Source of the DNA: Muribaculaceae bacterium
GTDB taxonomy: Bacteria > Bacteroidota > Bacteroidia > Bacteroidales > Muribaculaceae
Direction: 5' to 3'
Length of the DNA: 64,000 nucleotides
Assembly: GCA_017557425.1 (NCBI GenBank)
Contig: JAFYYU010000009.1
Span: 1-64,000 of the forward strand
The number at the start of each line of letters is the position of its first letter. Positions within the stretch are counted from its first letter, which is position 1. Shown one piece after another: positions 17,398 through 25,830 of the stretch. The position numbers and the translations under genes are program-made. Under the pieces are notes generated by a model. It did no database searches. It saw only the letters and a program-made list of their open reading frames with translations, and was not told the DNA's origin.

Positions 17398-19557
17398 TTA
17401 ATCCTCGTCCTGCTTGCTCTCCTCGTACTCCTTGAGCAGCTGAGCCTGCACGTCGGCGGGCACGAGCTCGTAGCTCGAGAACTTCATGTTGAACGAAGCG
17501 CGGCCGCCCGAGATGGAGCTCAGGGCAGTGCTGTAGCTCGACATCTCCTTCAGGGGGATGCGGGCCTTAACGCGCTCCATGCCGTTGGCGCTGGACATAT
17601 CCATCATGATGCCGCGGCGGCCCTGCAGGTCGCTCTGTACACCACCCATGCAGTCGCCGGGCAACAGAATCTCGACGTCATAGACGGGCTCCAACACCTT
17701 GGGGTTGGCATCGCGGAAGGCGGTCGAGAAGGCGTTGCGGGCTGCCAGACGGAAGGAGATTTCGTTACTGTCAACCGGGTGCATCTTACCATCGTAGATG
17801 CAGACGCGCACGTCGCGGGCATAGCTACCGGTCAACGGGCCCTGTTCCATGCGGTCCATGATACCCTTGACGATAGCGGGGATGAAGCGAGCATCGATGG
17901 CACCACCAACGATACAGTTATAGACAACCAGCATACCGCCCCATTCCATGGGGATTTCCTGCTTGTCCTTGATGTTCATCTTATACTCCTGGTTGCCGAA
18001 CTTGTAGGTGTCAGGTTCGGGCATGCCCTCGCGGTAAGGCTCAACGATGAGGTGTACCTCACCAAACTGGCCGCTACCACCAGACTGCTTCTTGTGACGA
18101 TAGTCGGCACGGGCAGCCTTGGTAATGGTCTCGCGGTAGGGGATGCGGGGCTCCTGGTACTCGATCTGGATCTTATCGTTGTTCTCGATGTTCCACTTGA
18201 GGGTGCGCAGGTGGAATTCGCCCTGGCCCGAAACGATGGTCTGGCGCAACTCCTTGCTCTGCTCGATCAACAGGGTGGGATCCTCCTCGTGCATGCGGTT
18301 GAGGACGGCACCCAGCTTCTCGGTCTCGCTCTCGTTGATGGCGCGGATGGCGCGCTGATACTTGGGAGCGGGATAAGCGATGAAGTCAAACACGTGCTCG
18401 CAGCCCTTCTCGTTGAGGGTGTTGCCGCAGCGCACGTCTTTCAGCTTCACGGCAGCGCCGATGTCGCCGGCATGGAGCTCGTCGATCGGGGTCTTGTTCT
18501 GACCGCAAACCACGTTGATCTGGGCAAGGCGCTCCTTGCTGCCGCGGTTCTGGTTGGTCAGGTCGGCACCAGCCTTGAGGGTACCGCTCATTACCTTGAA
18601 ATAGGAAACCTCACCGATGTGGGTCTCTACCGAGGTCTTGAAGAAGTAGATGCTGACGGGGCCGTTCTCGTCGAAGGGCACCTCGTCACCATTGCTGTTC
18701 TTGGGAGCGGGCATCTCGGTCACGTCGGGCACGATGATGCTCATGATGTCGAGCATGCGATCGGTGCCGATGTTGTTTTCAGCGCTTACCAGTACGACGG
18801 GGAAGATGCTGCGGTCAACCATACCCAGGCGGATACCCTTGATGGTCTCCTCCTCGGTCAGGGTCATTTCGTCGAGGAACTTCATCATCAGCTCCTCATC
18901 GTTCTCGGCAGCCAGCTCGAGCAATGCCATGCGGTACTCCTCGGCCTTGTCGGCATGTGCGCCGTCAATGTCAGCGGCGGTAGCCTTGCCACCGTCCTTG
19001 GGCCAGGTGTACTGCTTCATGGCGAGCACGTCAACCACGCTGTTGAAGCCAGGACCTGCATTCACGGGGAACTGGAGGGCAACAACCTTGTTGCCGTAGG
19101 TCTCGCGCAGCTGGTTATATACGTTGTCAAAATCACACTTCTCGTCTTCGAGGCGGTTGATGACAAACATCAGGGGCTTGCCAATGCGCTCCACGGTGCG
19201 GAAGTTGTTCTGTGTACCTACCTCAACACCATTGCGTCCGTCAACGACCAGGGCGGCAGTATCGGTAACGCTCAGAGCAGTTACGGCATTGCCCACGAAG
19301 TCGTCACTACCCGGGCAGTCAAAGAAGTTGAGCTTCTTGCCGTTCTTCTCTGCATAGAAGACAGTAGAGGAAACGGAGTAGCCATACTCTTTCTCAACGG
19401 GAGAATTATCGCTCACGGTATTACCGCCATCGACGGTACCCCTGCGACTGATTGCGCCGCCCTCAAGGAGGATAGACTCGGTGAGAGTCGTCTTGCCAGC
19501 GCCCTTGCCACCGACGAGAGAGATGTTTTTGATCTCGTTTGTTTTGTAAACCTTCAT
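17398..19557 (-). CDS. fusA2: Divergent elongation factor G paralogue (EF-G2 type)
   Basis: A 719-aa full-length EF-G homologue with all five domains. The P-loop is GGKGAGKTTLTES (Lys22). Switch II reads DCPGSDDF (residues 80-87) where canonical EF-G has DTPGHVDF, so the catalytic histidine is serine. The switch I RGITI motif is absent (EYGYSVSST), and the NKxD specificity motif is NRLE at 134-137. Domain IV (SGGSGQFGEV) and the C-terminus (SYSTALSSISGGRASF, YELVP) look conserved. This matches the second EF-G of Bacteroides, reported to support translocation without GTPase activity during starvation and gut colonisation. It is monocistronic, with no str-operon neighbours, unlike the housekeeping fusA. 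Confidence 0.93.
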   Translation of the reverse strand: MKVYKTNEIKNISLVGGKGAGKTTLTESILLEGGAISRRGTVDGGNTVSDNSPVEKEYGYSVSSTVFYAEKNGKKLNFFDCPGSDDFVGNAVTALSVTDTAALVVDGRNGVEVGTQNNFRTVERIGKPLMFVINRLEDEKCDFDNVYNQLRETYGNKVVALQFPVNAGPGFNSVVDVLAMKQYTWPKDGGKATAADIDGAHADKAEEYRMALLELAAENDEELMMKFLDEMTLTEEETIKGIRLGMVDRSIFPVVLVSAENNIGTDRMLDIMSIIVPDVTEMPAPKNSNGDEVPFDENGPVSIYFFKTSVETHIGEVSYFKVMSGTLKAGADLTNQNRGSKERLAQINVVCGQNKTPIDELHAGDIGAAVKLKDVRCGNTLNEKGCEHVFDFIAYPAPKYQRAIRAINESETEKLGAVLNRMHEEDPTLLIEQSKELRQTIVSGQGEFHLRTLKWNIENNDKIQIEYQEPRIPYRETITKAARADYRHKKQSGGSGQFGEVHLIVEPYREGMPEPDTYKFGNQEYKMNIKDKQEIPMEWGGMLVVYNCIVGGAIDARFIPAIVKGIMDRMEQGPLTGSYARDVRVCIYDGKMHPVDSNEISFRLAARNAFSTAFRDANPKVLEPVYDVEILLPGDCMGGVQSDLQGRRGIMMDMSSANGMERVKARIPLKEMSSYSTALSSISGGRASFNMKFSSYELVPADVQAQLLKEYEESKQDED

Positions 19558-19622
19558 TAGAGTTTTGTTGTTAAATAGTTGTTATATAGTAAATTGAGTT
19601 TTTTAGTTCGCTAAACAGCCTG

Positions 19623-19630
19623 CAAAATTA
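19623..19630 (-). promoter_or_regulatory. -7 box of the EF-G paralogue gene
   Basis: Minus strand TAATTTTG, about 65 nt upstream of the start. A GTTG at 19651-19654 is 20 nt further and could serve as -33. The leader of about 60 nt is A/T-rich. Confidence 0.5.
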
Positions 19631-19693
19631 GTTATTTTTGCCCGTAATCACAACATTATTAAAAAGAAAATTATTTACAAGCTAAAAATTGAG

Positions 19694-19701
19694 TAAATTT
19701 G
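19694..19701 (+). promoter_or_regulatory. hemW: -7 box of hemW
   Basis: TAAATTTG ends 14 bp before the hemW ATG at 19716, implying a very short leader. A two-codon frame, ATG AAA TGA (19706-19714), lies between them. Confidence 0.5.
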
Positions 19702-19715
19702 CACCATGAAATGAG

Positions 19716-20852
19716 ATGCCCATGGCTGGTGTTTATGTACATATTCCCTTCTGCGCAAGTAGGTGCAGCTACTGCGATTTCTTCTCCACACTGGAGTTGA
19801 AAGATGCGGGTTTCTCCTATGTCGAAGCTGTCATTGCCGAGGCTGCATTGCGTCGTGGCGAGCTGGGCGGAGAACCTGTTCGCACGCTTTATCTGGGTGG
19901 AGGCACACCGTCACAGCTGCCGCTGCCGTTGTTGTCGCAGCTGGTTGACGGACTGCGGAAGGCCCTGGACTTGACCCATGTAGAGGAATTCACGATTGAG
20001 GCCAATCCTGACGATGTCACGCCCGAGTGGAGCGCCGCGTTGCCCTCGATGGGCGTGAACCGCGTGAGTATGGGCGTGCAGACCTTTGAGGACGACATTC
20101 TGCGTCTCATCGGGCGCCGCCACACTGCGGCTCAAGTCGTCCAGGCCATCACGAACCTGCGCTCAGCAGGAATCTCCAACATCAGCATCGATCTCATTTA
20201 CGGACTGCCTGGGCAGACGTTGGCCTCTTGGATTCACACGGTCGAGCAAGCCATCGCATTGCGTCCTCAACACGTTTCGGCTTATGGGCTGACCTATGAG
20301 GAGGGCACACGTCTTTGGCGCCAGCGCGAGCGTGGCGAGGTGGCCGAAGTTCCCGAGGAGGTTTGCGTCGAGATGTACCGTGAACTTGTTGAGCGGTTGC
20401 AGGAGGCCAGTTTTGAGCACTATGAGATTTCCAATTTTGCCTTGCCGGGTTATCACTCCCGCCACAACTCCTCGTATTGGGACGAGACGCCCTATTTGGG
20501 GTTAGGTGCCGCGGCACACAGCTATGACGGCAGCATCAGGCGCAGCAACCCGTGTGACTTGCATCAGTATATTGCCCGTATCCAGGCCGGTGAGCCGGCT
20601 TGTGAACAGGAAGAGATGACGTCGTATGAGCGCTACGACGAGCGAGTGATGCTTGGGCTCCGGACCGCTGCTGGAATCGATGCTGAGCGCTTGCGTGAGG
20701 ACTATGGCGAGGAGGTATGGTCGCATTTCCTCCGCGAAATCCAGCGTCATCTTGATGCCGGTCATGTGAGGCTGGCCGGCAAGTCCCGTTACGTGCTCAC
20801 CGCCGACGGCATCCTGTTGAGTGACAGTGTGATTCGAGACCTGATGTGGTAA
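19716..20852 (+). CDS. hemW: HemW-type radical SAM protein
   Basis: A 378-aa radical SAM enzyme of the HemW group, thought to act as a heme chaperone rather than a coproporphyrinogen oxidase. The iron-sulfur motif CASRCSYC (Cys13, 17, 20) is followed by DF, not the extra cysteine found in true HemN. Other family motifs are LYLGGGTPS, TIEANPDD, GVNRVSMGVQTF, IGRRHTAAQ and SIDLIYGLPGQT, plus the C-terminal HemN domain (GLGAAAHSY, ERYDERVMLGLRTAAGID). Starts at either ATG 19716 or 19722 are possible. Confidence 0.94.
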   Translation: MPMAGVYVHIPFCASRCSYCDFFSTLELKDAGFSYVEAVIAEAALRRGELGGEPVRTLYLGGGTPSQLPLPLLSQLVDGLRKALDLTHVEEFTIEANPDDVTPEWSAALPSMGVNRVSMGVQTFEDDILRLIGRRHTAAQVVQAITNLRSAGISNISIDLIYGLPGQTLASWIHTVEQAIALRPQHVSAYGLTYEEGTRLWRQRERGEVAEVPEEVCVEMYRELVERLQEASFEHYEISNFALPGYHSRHNSSYWDETPYLGLGAAAHSYDGSIRRSNPCDLHQYIARIQAGEPACEQEEMTSYERYDERVMLGLRTAAGIDAERLREDYGEEVWSHFLREIQRHLDAGHVRLAGKSRYVLTADGILLSDSVIRDLMW

Positions 20853-20868
20853 AAAGGCCGCCGTTGTC

Positions 20869-20899
20869 TTGCCCACAAGGAATATTTGTACTATTTTTG
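20869..20899 (+). promoter_or_regulatory. Promoter of the GT-C gene
   Basis: TTG at 20869-20871 and TATTTTTG at 20892-20899, spaced 20 nt. The gene starts at 20940. Confidence 0.5.
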
Positions 20900-20939
20900 C
20901 GCATTGGGTACCGGCCCGTGATTGAAAATAAGCATTGCA

Positions 20940-22142
20940 ATGAGAATGACATCACTAGAGAATAAGTTTATCGACGCCATCAACAAGCACCGCCATGTGC
21001 TGTTGCTGGTGCTGCTTTTTGCGCTTGGCGCTGCCATCAGGTGGGCAGGCCGCTATTTCGTGTCCGAGGACATGACCTACTGCCTGATGCCGTGGTTTGA
21101 GAAAATCAAGGCCGCTGGAGGTTTACCCGCCCTGTCGAGCCAAGTCGGAGACTATGGTATTCTGTATCAGACGCTTATCTCGATTATGACCTATCTGCCT
21201 ATCCAGTCGGTGGTCCAGTATAAATTGCTCTCGTCACTGTTTGATATCCCGTTGGCGCTCGTGGCGGCTGCCATCTATCGTGATGTGCGCTTGTCGGACA
21301 TGGCTGCCACCCCCGAAACGCGTTCGCGTGTCCGCATGCAGTCGTGGCTGGTGGCCGCTGTCGTGTGGCTGTTGCCCACGGTGATGCTCAATTCGTCCTA
21401 TTGGGGCCAGTGCGACTCGATGTACGCAACATGCTGCCTGGCAACGCTCTACCTGATGCGCCGCAACTCTTTCGTCGGGGCTTTCGTGATGTTGGGCTTG
21501 GCTTTTGCCTGCAAATTGCAGACGGTCTTCATTTTGCCGATAATCATTGTTTATTACCTGGTTAAGAAGCGCTTCAGCCTGATGTGGATTCTCTTGTCGG
21601 TGGCTGTGATGTGGCTGTCGGGTATCGTGGCGTTTGCTTATGGCCGCAACTTGTTGGCGCCGATCCTCATCTATACAGGGCAGGTGGGCCATTACCAGGA
21701 GATGTATATGAGTTTCCCCAGCCTGTGGATGCTTGTGGGCAACGACTACTGGTCGATGCGCTGGTTTGCAATCCTGCTAACGGTTGCCGTGCTGGCTGTG
21801 GGCCTGTGGTATTGCCTGAACCACAAAAACAACGTCCTGTCCAACGAGCGGTTCTATGCCGTGGCGGCTTGGTTCATGTGGACGATGCTGTTGCTTCTGC
21901 CCAGTATGCACGACCGCTATGCCTATCTGCTTGATCTCCTGCTGGTCTTGCTGGCTTGCTGGGACAGGCGTTTCGTCAAATATGCCGTCATCACGGTATT
22001 GACCAGCCTGTATTACTATGGCATTTACCTGTTTGGCGACAGGGGTAACGGCCACGTTTTGGCGGCTATTATCTATCTGGTGACCTACCTGCACTTCACT
22101 TGGAAGCTCGTCAGGCAGGTCGAGTGCGATACGGCTCAATAA
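20940..22142 (+). CDS. GT-C-fold polytopic glycosyltransferase
   Basis: A 400-aa integral membrane protein with about ten hydrophobic helices. The first loop has an acidic motif (FVSEDMTYCLMPW), as expected of GT-C enzymes that use lipid-linked sugars. NSSYWGQCDSMYA and CKLQTVFILPI resemble the Gpi18/mannosyltransferase-like members seen in bacteria. The C-terminus includes PSMHDRYAYLLD, also typical. It probably transfers a sugar from a polyprenyl donor to a periplasmic acceptor; neither is identifiable. The start is ATG 20940 (MRMTSLENK); an upstream TTG at 20922 is less likely. Confidence 0.75.
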   Translation: MRMTSLENKFIDAINKHRHVLLLVLLFALGAAIRWAGRYFVSEDMTYCLMPWFEKIKAAGGLPALSSQVGDYGILYQTLISIMTYLPIQSVVQYKLLSSLFDIPLALVAAAIYRDVRLSDMAATPETRSRVRMQSWLVAAVVWLLPTVMLNSSYWGQCDSMYATCCLATLYLMRRNSFVGAFVMLGLAFACKLQTVFILPIIIVYYLVKKRFSLMWILLSVAVMWLSGIVAFAYGRNLLAPILIYTGQVGHYQEMYMSFPSLWMLVGNDYWSMRWFAILLTVAVLAVGLWYCLNHKNNVLSNERFYAVAAWFMWTMLLLLPSMHDRYAYLLDLLLVLLACWDRRFVKYAVITVLTSLYYYGIYLFGDRGNGHVLAAIIYLVTYLHFTWKLVRQVECDTAQ

Positions 22143-22157
22143 AAATCTTCAAAAGGA

Positions 22158-22727
22158 TTATTGAAACTCTTCCAGGACATCGCGCAGCAGTGCGGTGAGC
22201 TGTGGCTGTGCGTGTGCCGCCTCGGCCTCGACGATGGATTTGAGTGACGGCGTGGCTTGCGTCTTGCCCGTCAGCAGAAGGTTCAGCAGCAGGCGGTAAC
22301 CCGTGTATTTGACCATGTTTTGCTCCTGTGCGATGAGTTTGCGGAAGAGGGTGTCGGCCTCGGCCGTGTGCCGCAGTAGCTTGTGGCACAGGTTGTCGGC
22401 AATCTCGACGGTCTCGACGCCTGAGCACCATTCCAGGGCCTTTTCCAGCGACATGAGTTCGGCGGGGTAGAGCATGGGGGCTGCCAGGCGGCACTCGCGC
22501 GAGTTGGTGTCGTTCCAGAGTTCGCGGGCAAGGGCTTGCAGTTGTGCCTTGTCGCCGATGGCGTCGCGTGTGCGGCCTGTGATGTCCATGACGTCGGCCA
22601 GCAGGCATCCCATGATCATGGTGTGCGGGTCGCCGGCTTTTCTCAGTTTGTCGGCGACGATGCCGTTGCGGTAGGCGAAAAACTCCTTGCGGATTGCCCT
22701 CAGTATTTCTTGAGTTTCCATCTTCAT
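22158..22727 (-). CDS. AlkD-like HEAT-repeat protein (putative DNA alkylation repair)
   Basis: A 189-aa all-helical protein with the layout of the small Bacteroidetes AlkD-like (DNA alkylation repair) family: an N-terminal helix (EILRAIRKEFFAYRNGIVAD), ARELWNDTNSRECRLAAPML, then EWCSGVETVEIADNLCHKLL. AlkD-type HEAT proteins bind DNA and excise alkylated bases, but the catalytic Trp/Asp arrangement cannot be confirmed here. Its stop lies 16 bp past the convergent GT-C gene and its start is 28 bp downstream of uvrA on the same strand, with the octamer repeat in between. Coupling to uvrA is plausible. Annotation from pattern memory; moderate certainty. Confidence 0.5.
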   Translation of the reverse strand: MKMETQEILRAIRKEFFAYRNGIVADKLRKAGDPHTMIMGCLLADVMDITGRTRDAIGDKAQLQALARELWNDTNSRECRLAAPMLYPAELMSLEKALEWCSGVETVEIADNLCHKLLRHTAEADTLFRKLIAQEQNMVKYTGYRLLLNLLLTGKTQATPSLKSIVEAEAAHAQPQLTALLRDVLEEFQ

Positions 22728-22736
22728 CAAAAATAA

Positions 22737-22765
22737 CTATAGCGCCTTCGCGTCTTAGCGTGGGG
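22737..22765. repeat. Octamer array (NCTTNGCG)3-tgggg overlapping the uvrA stop
   Basis: Three 8-bp units (ctatagcg, ccttcgcg, tcttagcg) followed by tgggg: one arm of the dispersed (CGCNAAGN)3 family seen at 29785-30067 and 49247-49331. The uvrA stop codon (22755-22757) and its last codons fall inside it. Confidence 0.75.
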
Positions 22766-25559
22766 CGATTTTCTCGGCCAGGAAATGGCCCGTGTAACTC
22801 TCTTTGCATTTTGCGACCTCTTCGGGGGTGCCGCTGACGACGATGTGTCCGCCCAGGTCGCCTCCCTCGGGCCCCAGGTCGATAATGTGGTCGGCGCACT
22901 TGATGACTTCCAGATTGTGCTCGATGATGACCACCGTGTGGCCGTTGCCGATGAGCTGGTCGAACGATTTCATCAGCGTGTTGATGTCATGCAGGTGCAG
23001 GCCTGTCGTGGGCTCGTCGAAGATGAACATCGTGTTGCCCTGGCGCTCGCCGCTCAGGTAGTAGGCGAGTTTCACGCGCTGGTTCTCGCCGCCCGACAGG
23101 GTTGACGAGGACTGCCCTAGCTTGATGTAGCCCAGTCCCACGTCCTGCAGCGGCTTGAGGCGCCTCACGATTTTGTGCTCGTTGTAGGTGCTGGACTCGT
23201 TGAAAAACTCGATGGCCTGGTTTACCGTCATGTCCAGGACGTCGCTGATGGTGCGGCCCCTGAAGGTCACGTCCAGGGCGTTGCGGCTGAAGCGCTTGCC
23301 GTGGCAGGCCTCGCAGGTGAGGGTGATGTCGGCCATGAACTGCATCTCGATGGTGATGGTGCCCTCGCCCTTGCACTCCTCGCAGCGTCCGCCCGGCGAG
23401 TTGAACGAGAAGAAGCTGCTGTTGTAGCCCATCTGCTTGGACAGTTGCTGCTGGGCAAAAAGCTGGCGTATCTCGTCAAAGGCCTTCAGGTAGGTCGCTG
23501 GATTGCTGCGGGTGCTCTTGCCGATGGGTCCCTGGTCGATGAATTCGACTGCCGTCAGTCGGCTCAGGTCTCCGCCGATGCTGTTGTGGCTGCCGGGCGT
23601 GTCGGCCGTCTGGTCGTAATGGCGCGCCAGGGCAGGGTAGAGGATTTTGCCCACCAGGGTCGATTTTCCCGAGCCGCTCACGCCCGTCACCACCGTCATC
23701 ACGCCCAGGGGGAACTTGACATCTATGTTCTTGAGGTTGTTTTGGGTAGCACCCTTGATTTCGATATACTGGCTCCAGGGGCGGCGTCGCTTGGGCAAGG
23801 GGATGGAGAGGGCATTGGTGAGGTATTTGGCGGTATAGCTGTCTTGGGCGTCGGCTAGGTCGCTGACGGGGCCCTGATAGGTGATGCGTCCGCCGTTGCG
23901 CCCTGCCTCGGGACCCACGTCGATGAGGTAGTCGGCGCTGCGGATGATGTCCTCGTCGTGCTCGACGACCACGACGGTATTTCCCAGCTGCTGCAGCATG
24001 CGCAGCACGTGTATCAGCCGATGGGTGTCGCGCGGGTGCAGGCCGATCGAGGGTTCGTCAAGGATATAGACCGAGCCCACTAGCGAACTGCCCAGGGCGG
24101 TCGCCAGGTTGATGCGTTGGCTCTCGCCGCCCGACAGCGTCGAGGAGAGGCGGTCCAGCGTCAGGTAGCCCACGCCCACGTCGCACAGGTATTCCAGGCG
24201 ATTGTTGATCTCGGTTAGCAGGCGCTTGGCAATCAGGGCGTCGGTCTCGCTGAGCTGCAGGCCGCTGAACCACTGCCGCAGGTCCTTTACGGGCATTTTT
24301 ACGAGGTCGCTGATCGTGCTGCCGCCCACCTTGACGAAGCCCGCCTGCGGCTTCAGGCGTGTGCCATGGCATGTGGGGCAAACGGTCTTGCCGCGGTAGC
24401 GTGCCTGCAGCACACGGAACTGTATGGCATAGGCTTTGCTCTTTACCCAGTCAAAGAAGCCGTCGATGCCGCTCCACTCGCCGTCTCCCGTGCCGTGCCA
24501 CAGCAGGTCGAGCTGCTCTTGCGTCAACTCGTGGTAGGGCTTGTGGATGGGGAAGTTGTGCCGTGCGGCAACGTGGATGAATTCGTTTTTCCATTCTCCC
24601 ATCACCTGTCCGCGCCAGCACATCACGGCGTCGTCGTAGACCGAGCGGCTCCTGTCGGGCACCACCAGGCTCTCGTCGATGCCGATGACGCTGCCGAAGC
24701 CTTCACACGTGGAGCACGCTCCCAGCGGGTTGTTGAAGTTGAACATCAGGTCGCTGGGCTCCTCAAAGCTCATCCCGTCCAGCTCAAAGCGCTTGGAGAA
24801 GCGGTGTTCAGCCGTCGTCCCGTCCTCTTGCCACAGCACGACGATACATTCGTCCTTGCCCTCGTAAAAGGCCGTCTGCAGCGAGTCGAGCAGTCGCATC
24901 TCGTCGTCCTTGCTGTGCGTCACCGCCATGCGGTCGATGAGCAGGCGGTAGTCGGCGGCATCGAGGTCGCCCTGGGCGGTCATGACCTGGGAAATATCGA
25001 CGAATTTGCCGTCGCGCGTCATGAGCCTGGAGTAGCCGCCCTTGATGAGGATGTCGAGCTGGGTGCGCAGGTCGCGCCCCTCGGGGACAATGACCTCGGT
25101 GAGCAGGGCCAGGCGGGTGCCGTCGGGAAATGAGTTGATGTACTCGATGACGTCGTTGGCCGTGTGCTTCTTGACAAGGTTTCCCGAGATGGGCGAGAAC
25201 GTCTTGCCCACGCGGGCAAACAGCAGCCGCAGATAATCATAGATCTCGGTGCTCGTGCCCACGGTGCTGCGCGAGTTGCGCGTGACGGTGCGCTGCTCGA
25301 CGGCAATGGCGGGTGGCAGGCCGTAGATGAAGTCGCAGTCAGGCTTGGTCATGCGGCCCATGAATTGGCGCGCATAGGACGACAGGCTCTCGACATAGCG
25401 GCGCTGCCCCTCGGCATACAGTGTGTCAAAGGCCAGCGACGACTTGCCGCTGCCCGACAGGCCCGTCACGACGACAAACTTGCCGCGCGGAATCGCCACG
25501 TCAACGTTCTTCAGGTTGTTGACGCGGGCACCCTTGATGATGATGTCGCCTGATGCCAT
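22755..25559 (-). CDS. uvrA: Excinuclease ABC subunit A (UvrA), zinc-site variant
   Basis: The damage-recognition ATPase of nucleotide excision repair; 934 aa from ATG 25559. The first ABC unit has Walker [10 protein letters not shown] and LSGGESQRI; the second has [10 protein letters not shown] and [26 protein letters not shown] and [22 protein letters not shown] are diagnostic. The second zinc module is intact (CEECKGEG ... CEACHGKR), as is CPTCHGT. In the first zinc module only the distal pair remains (GACSTCEG); the upstream CxxC is missing, the region reading [16 protein letters not shown]. This suggests a paralogous UvrA rather than the main one, but that cannot be decided here. A TTG at 25580 lies in the -7 box and is not the start. 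Confidence 0.9.
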   Translation of the reverse strand: MASGDIIIKGARVNNLKNVDVAIPRGKFVVVTGLSGSGKSSLAFDTLYAEGQRRYVESLSSYARQFMGRMTKPDCDFIYGLPPAIAVEQRTVTRNSRSTVGTSTEIYDYLRLLFARVGKTFSPISGNLVKKHTANDVIEYINSFPDGTRLALLTEVIVPEGRDLRTQLDILIKGGYSRLMTRDGKFVDISQVMTAQGDLDAADYRLLIDRMAVTHSKDDEMRLLDSLQTAFYEGKDECIVVLWQEDGTTAEHRFSKRFELDGMSFEEPSDLMFNFNNPLGACSTCEGFGSVIGIDESLVVPDRSRSVYDDAVMCWRGQVMGEWKNEFIHVAARHNFPIHKPYHELTQEQLDLLWHGTGDGEWSGIDGFFDWVKSKAYAIQFRVLQARYRGKTVCPTCHGTRLKPQAGFVKVGGSTISDLVKMPVKDLRQWFSGLQLSETDALIAKRLLTEINNRLEYLCDVGVGYLTLDRLSSTLSGGESQRINLATALGSSLVGSVYILDEPSIGLHPRDTHRLIHVLRMLQQLGNTVVVVEHDEDIIRSADYLIDVGPEAGRNGGRITYQGPVSDLADAQDSYTAKYLTNALSIPLPKRRRPWSQYIEIKGATQNNLKNIDVKFPLGVMTVVTGVSGSGKSTLVGKILYPALARHYDQTADTPGSHNSIGGDLSRLTAVEFIDQGPIGKSTRSNPATYLKAFDEIRQLFAQQQLSKQMGYNSSFFSFNSPGGRCEECKGEGTITIEMQFMADITLTCEACHGKRFSRNALDVTFRGRTISDVLDMTVNQAIEFFNESSTYNEHKIVRRLKPLQDVGLGYIKLGQSSSTLSGGENQRVKLAYYLSGERQGNTMFIFDEPTTGLHLHDINTLMKSFDQLIGNGHTVVIIEHNLEVIKCADHIIDLGPEGGDLGGHIVVSGTPEEVAKCKESYTGHFLAEKIAPR

Positions 25560-25577
25560 TTGGATGAATTTGGGGCG

Positions 25578-25585
25578 CAAAGATA
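25578..25585 (-). promoter_or_regulatory. uvrA: -7 box of uvrA
   Basis: Minus strand TATCTTTG, 19 bp upstream of ATG 25559. A TTGC about 20 nt further (25605-25608 on plus, gcaa) may be the -33 element. Confidence 0.5.
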
Positions 25586-25757
25586 GTGCAAGCCGAAGAC
25601 AAAGGCAAGAAAAAATCTTTTTTTCTCTCCTTTGTTAAGGCGCAGCCTATCTTCGACGAAGTCAAAGATACGCATTTTTGTCGAGATAGGCAAATAAGGT
25701 GAATTTGAAAAGCTGTTTTTGGGTCTCAATTATAGGTGTTGTCAATTTTTTAGTCTT

Positions 25758-25792
25758 TTTGTTCTAAAATATTGATTTTTTTGCTATTTTTG
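25758..25792 (+). promoter_or_regulatory. Promoter of the BspA-like gene
   Basis: TTTG (25758-25761) and TATTTTTG (25785-25792), spaced 23 nt, slightly longer than ideal. The ATG is at 25831. The remainder of 25586-25757 is A/T-rich with no gene. Confidence 0.5.
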
Positions 25793-25830
25793 CGACAAAT
25801 AGCAATATTAACCTCTAAAAATACAGGATT

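Noticed and set aside
17278-19560. Long plus-strand frame opposite the EF-G paralogue
   Set aside because: Antisense shadow: it follows the codon bias of the EF-G gene, with no recognisable domains.
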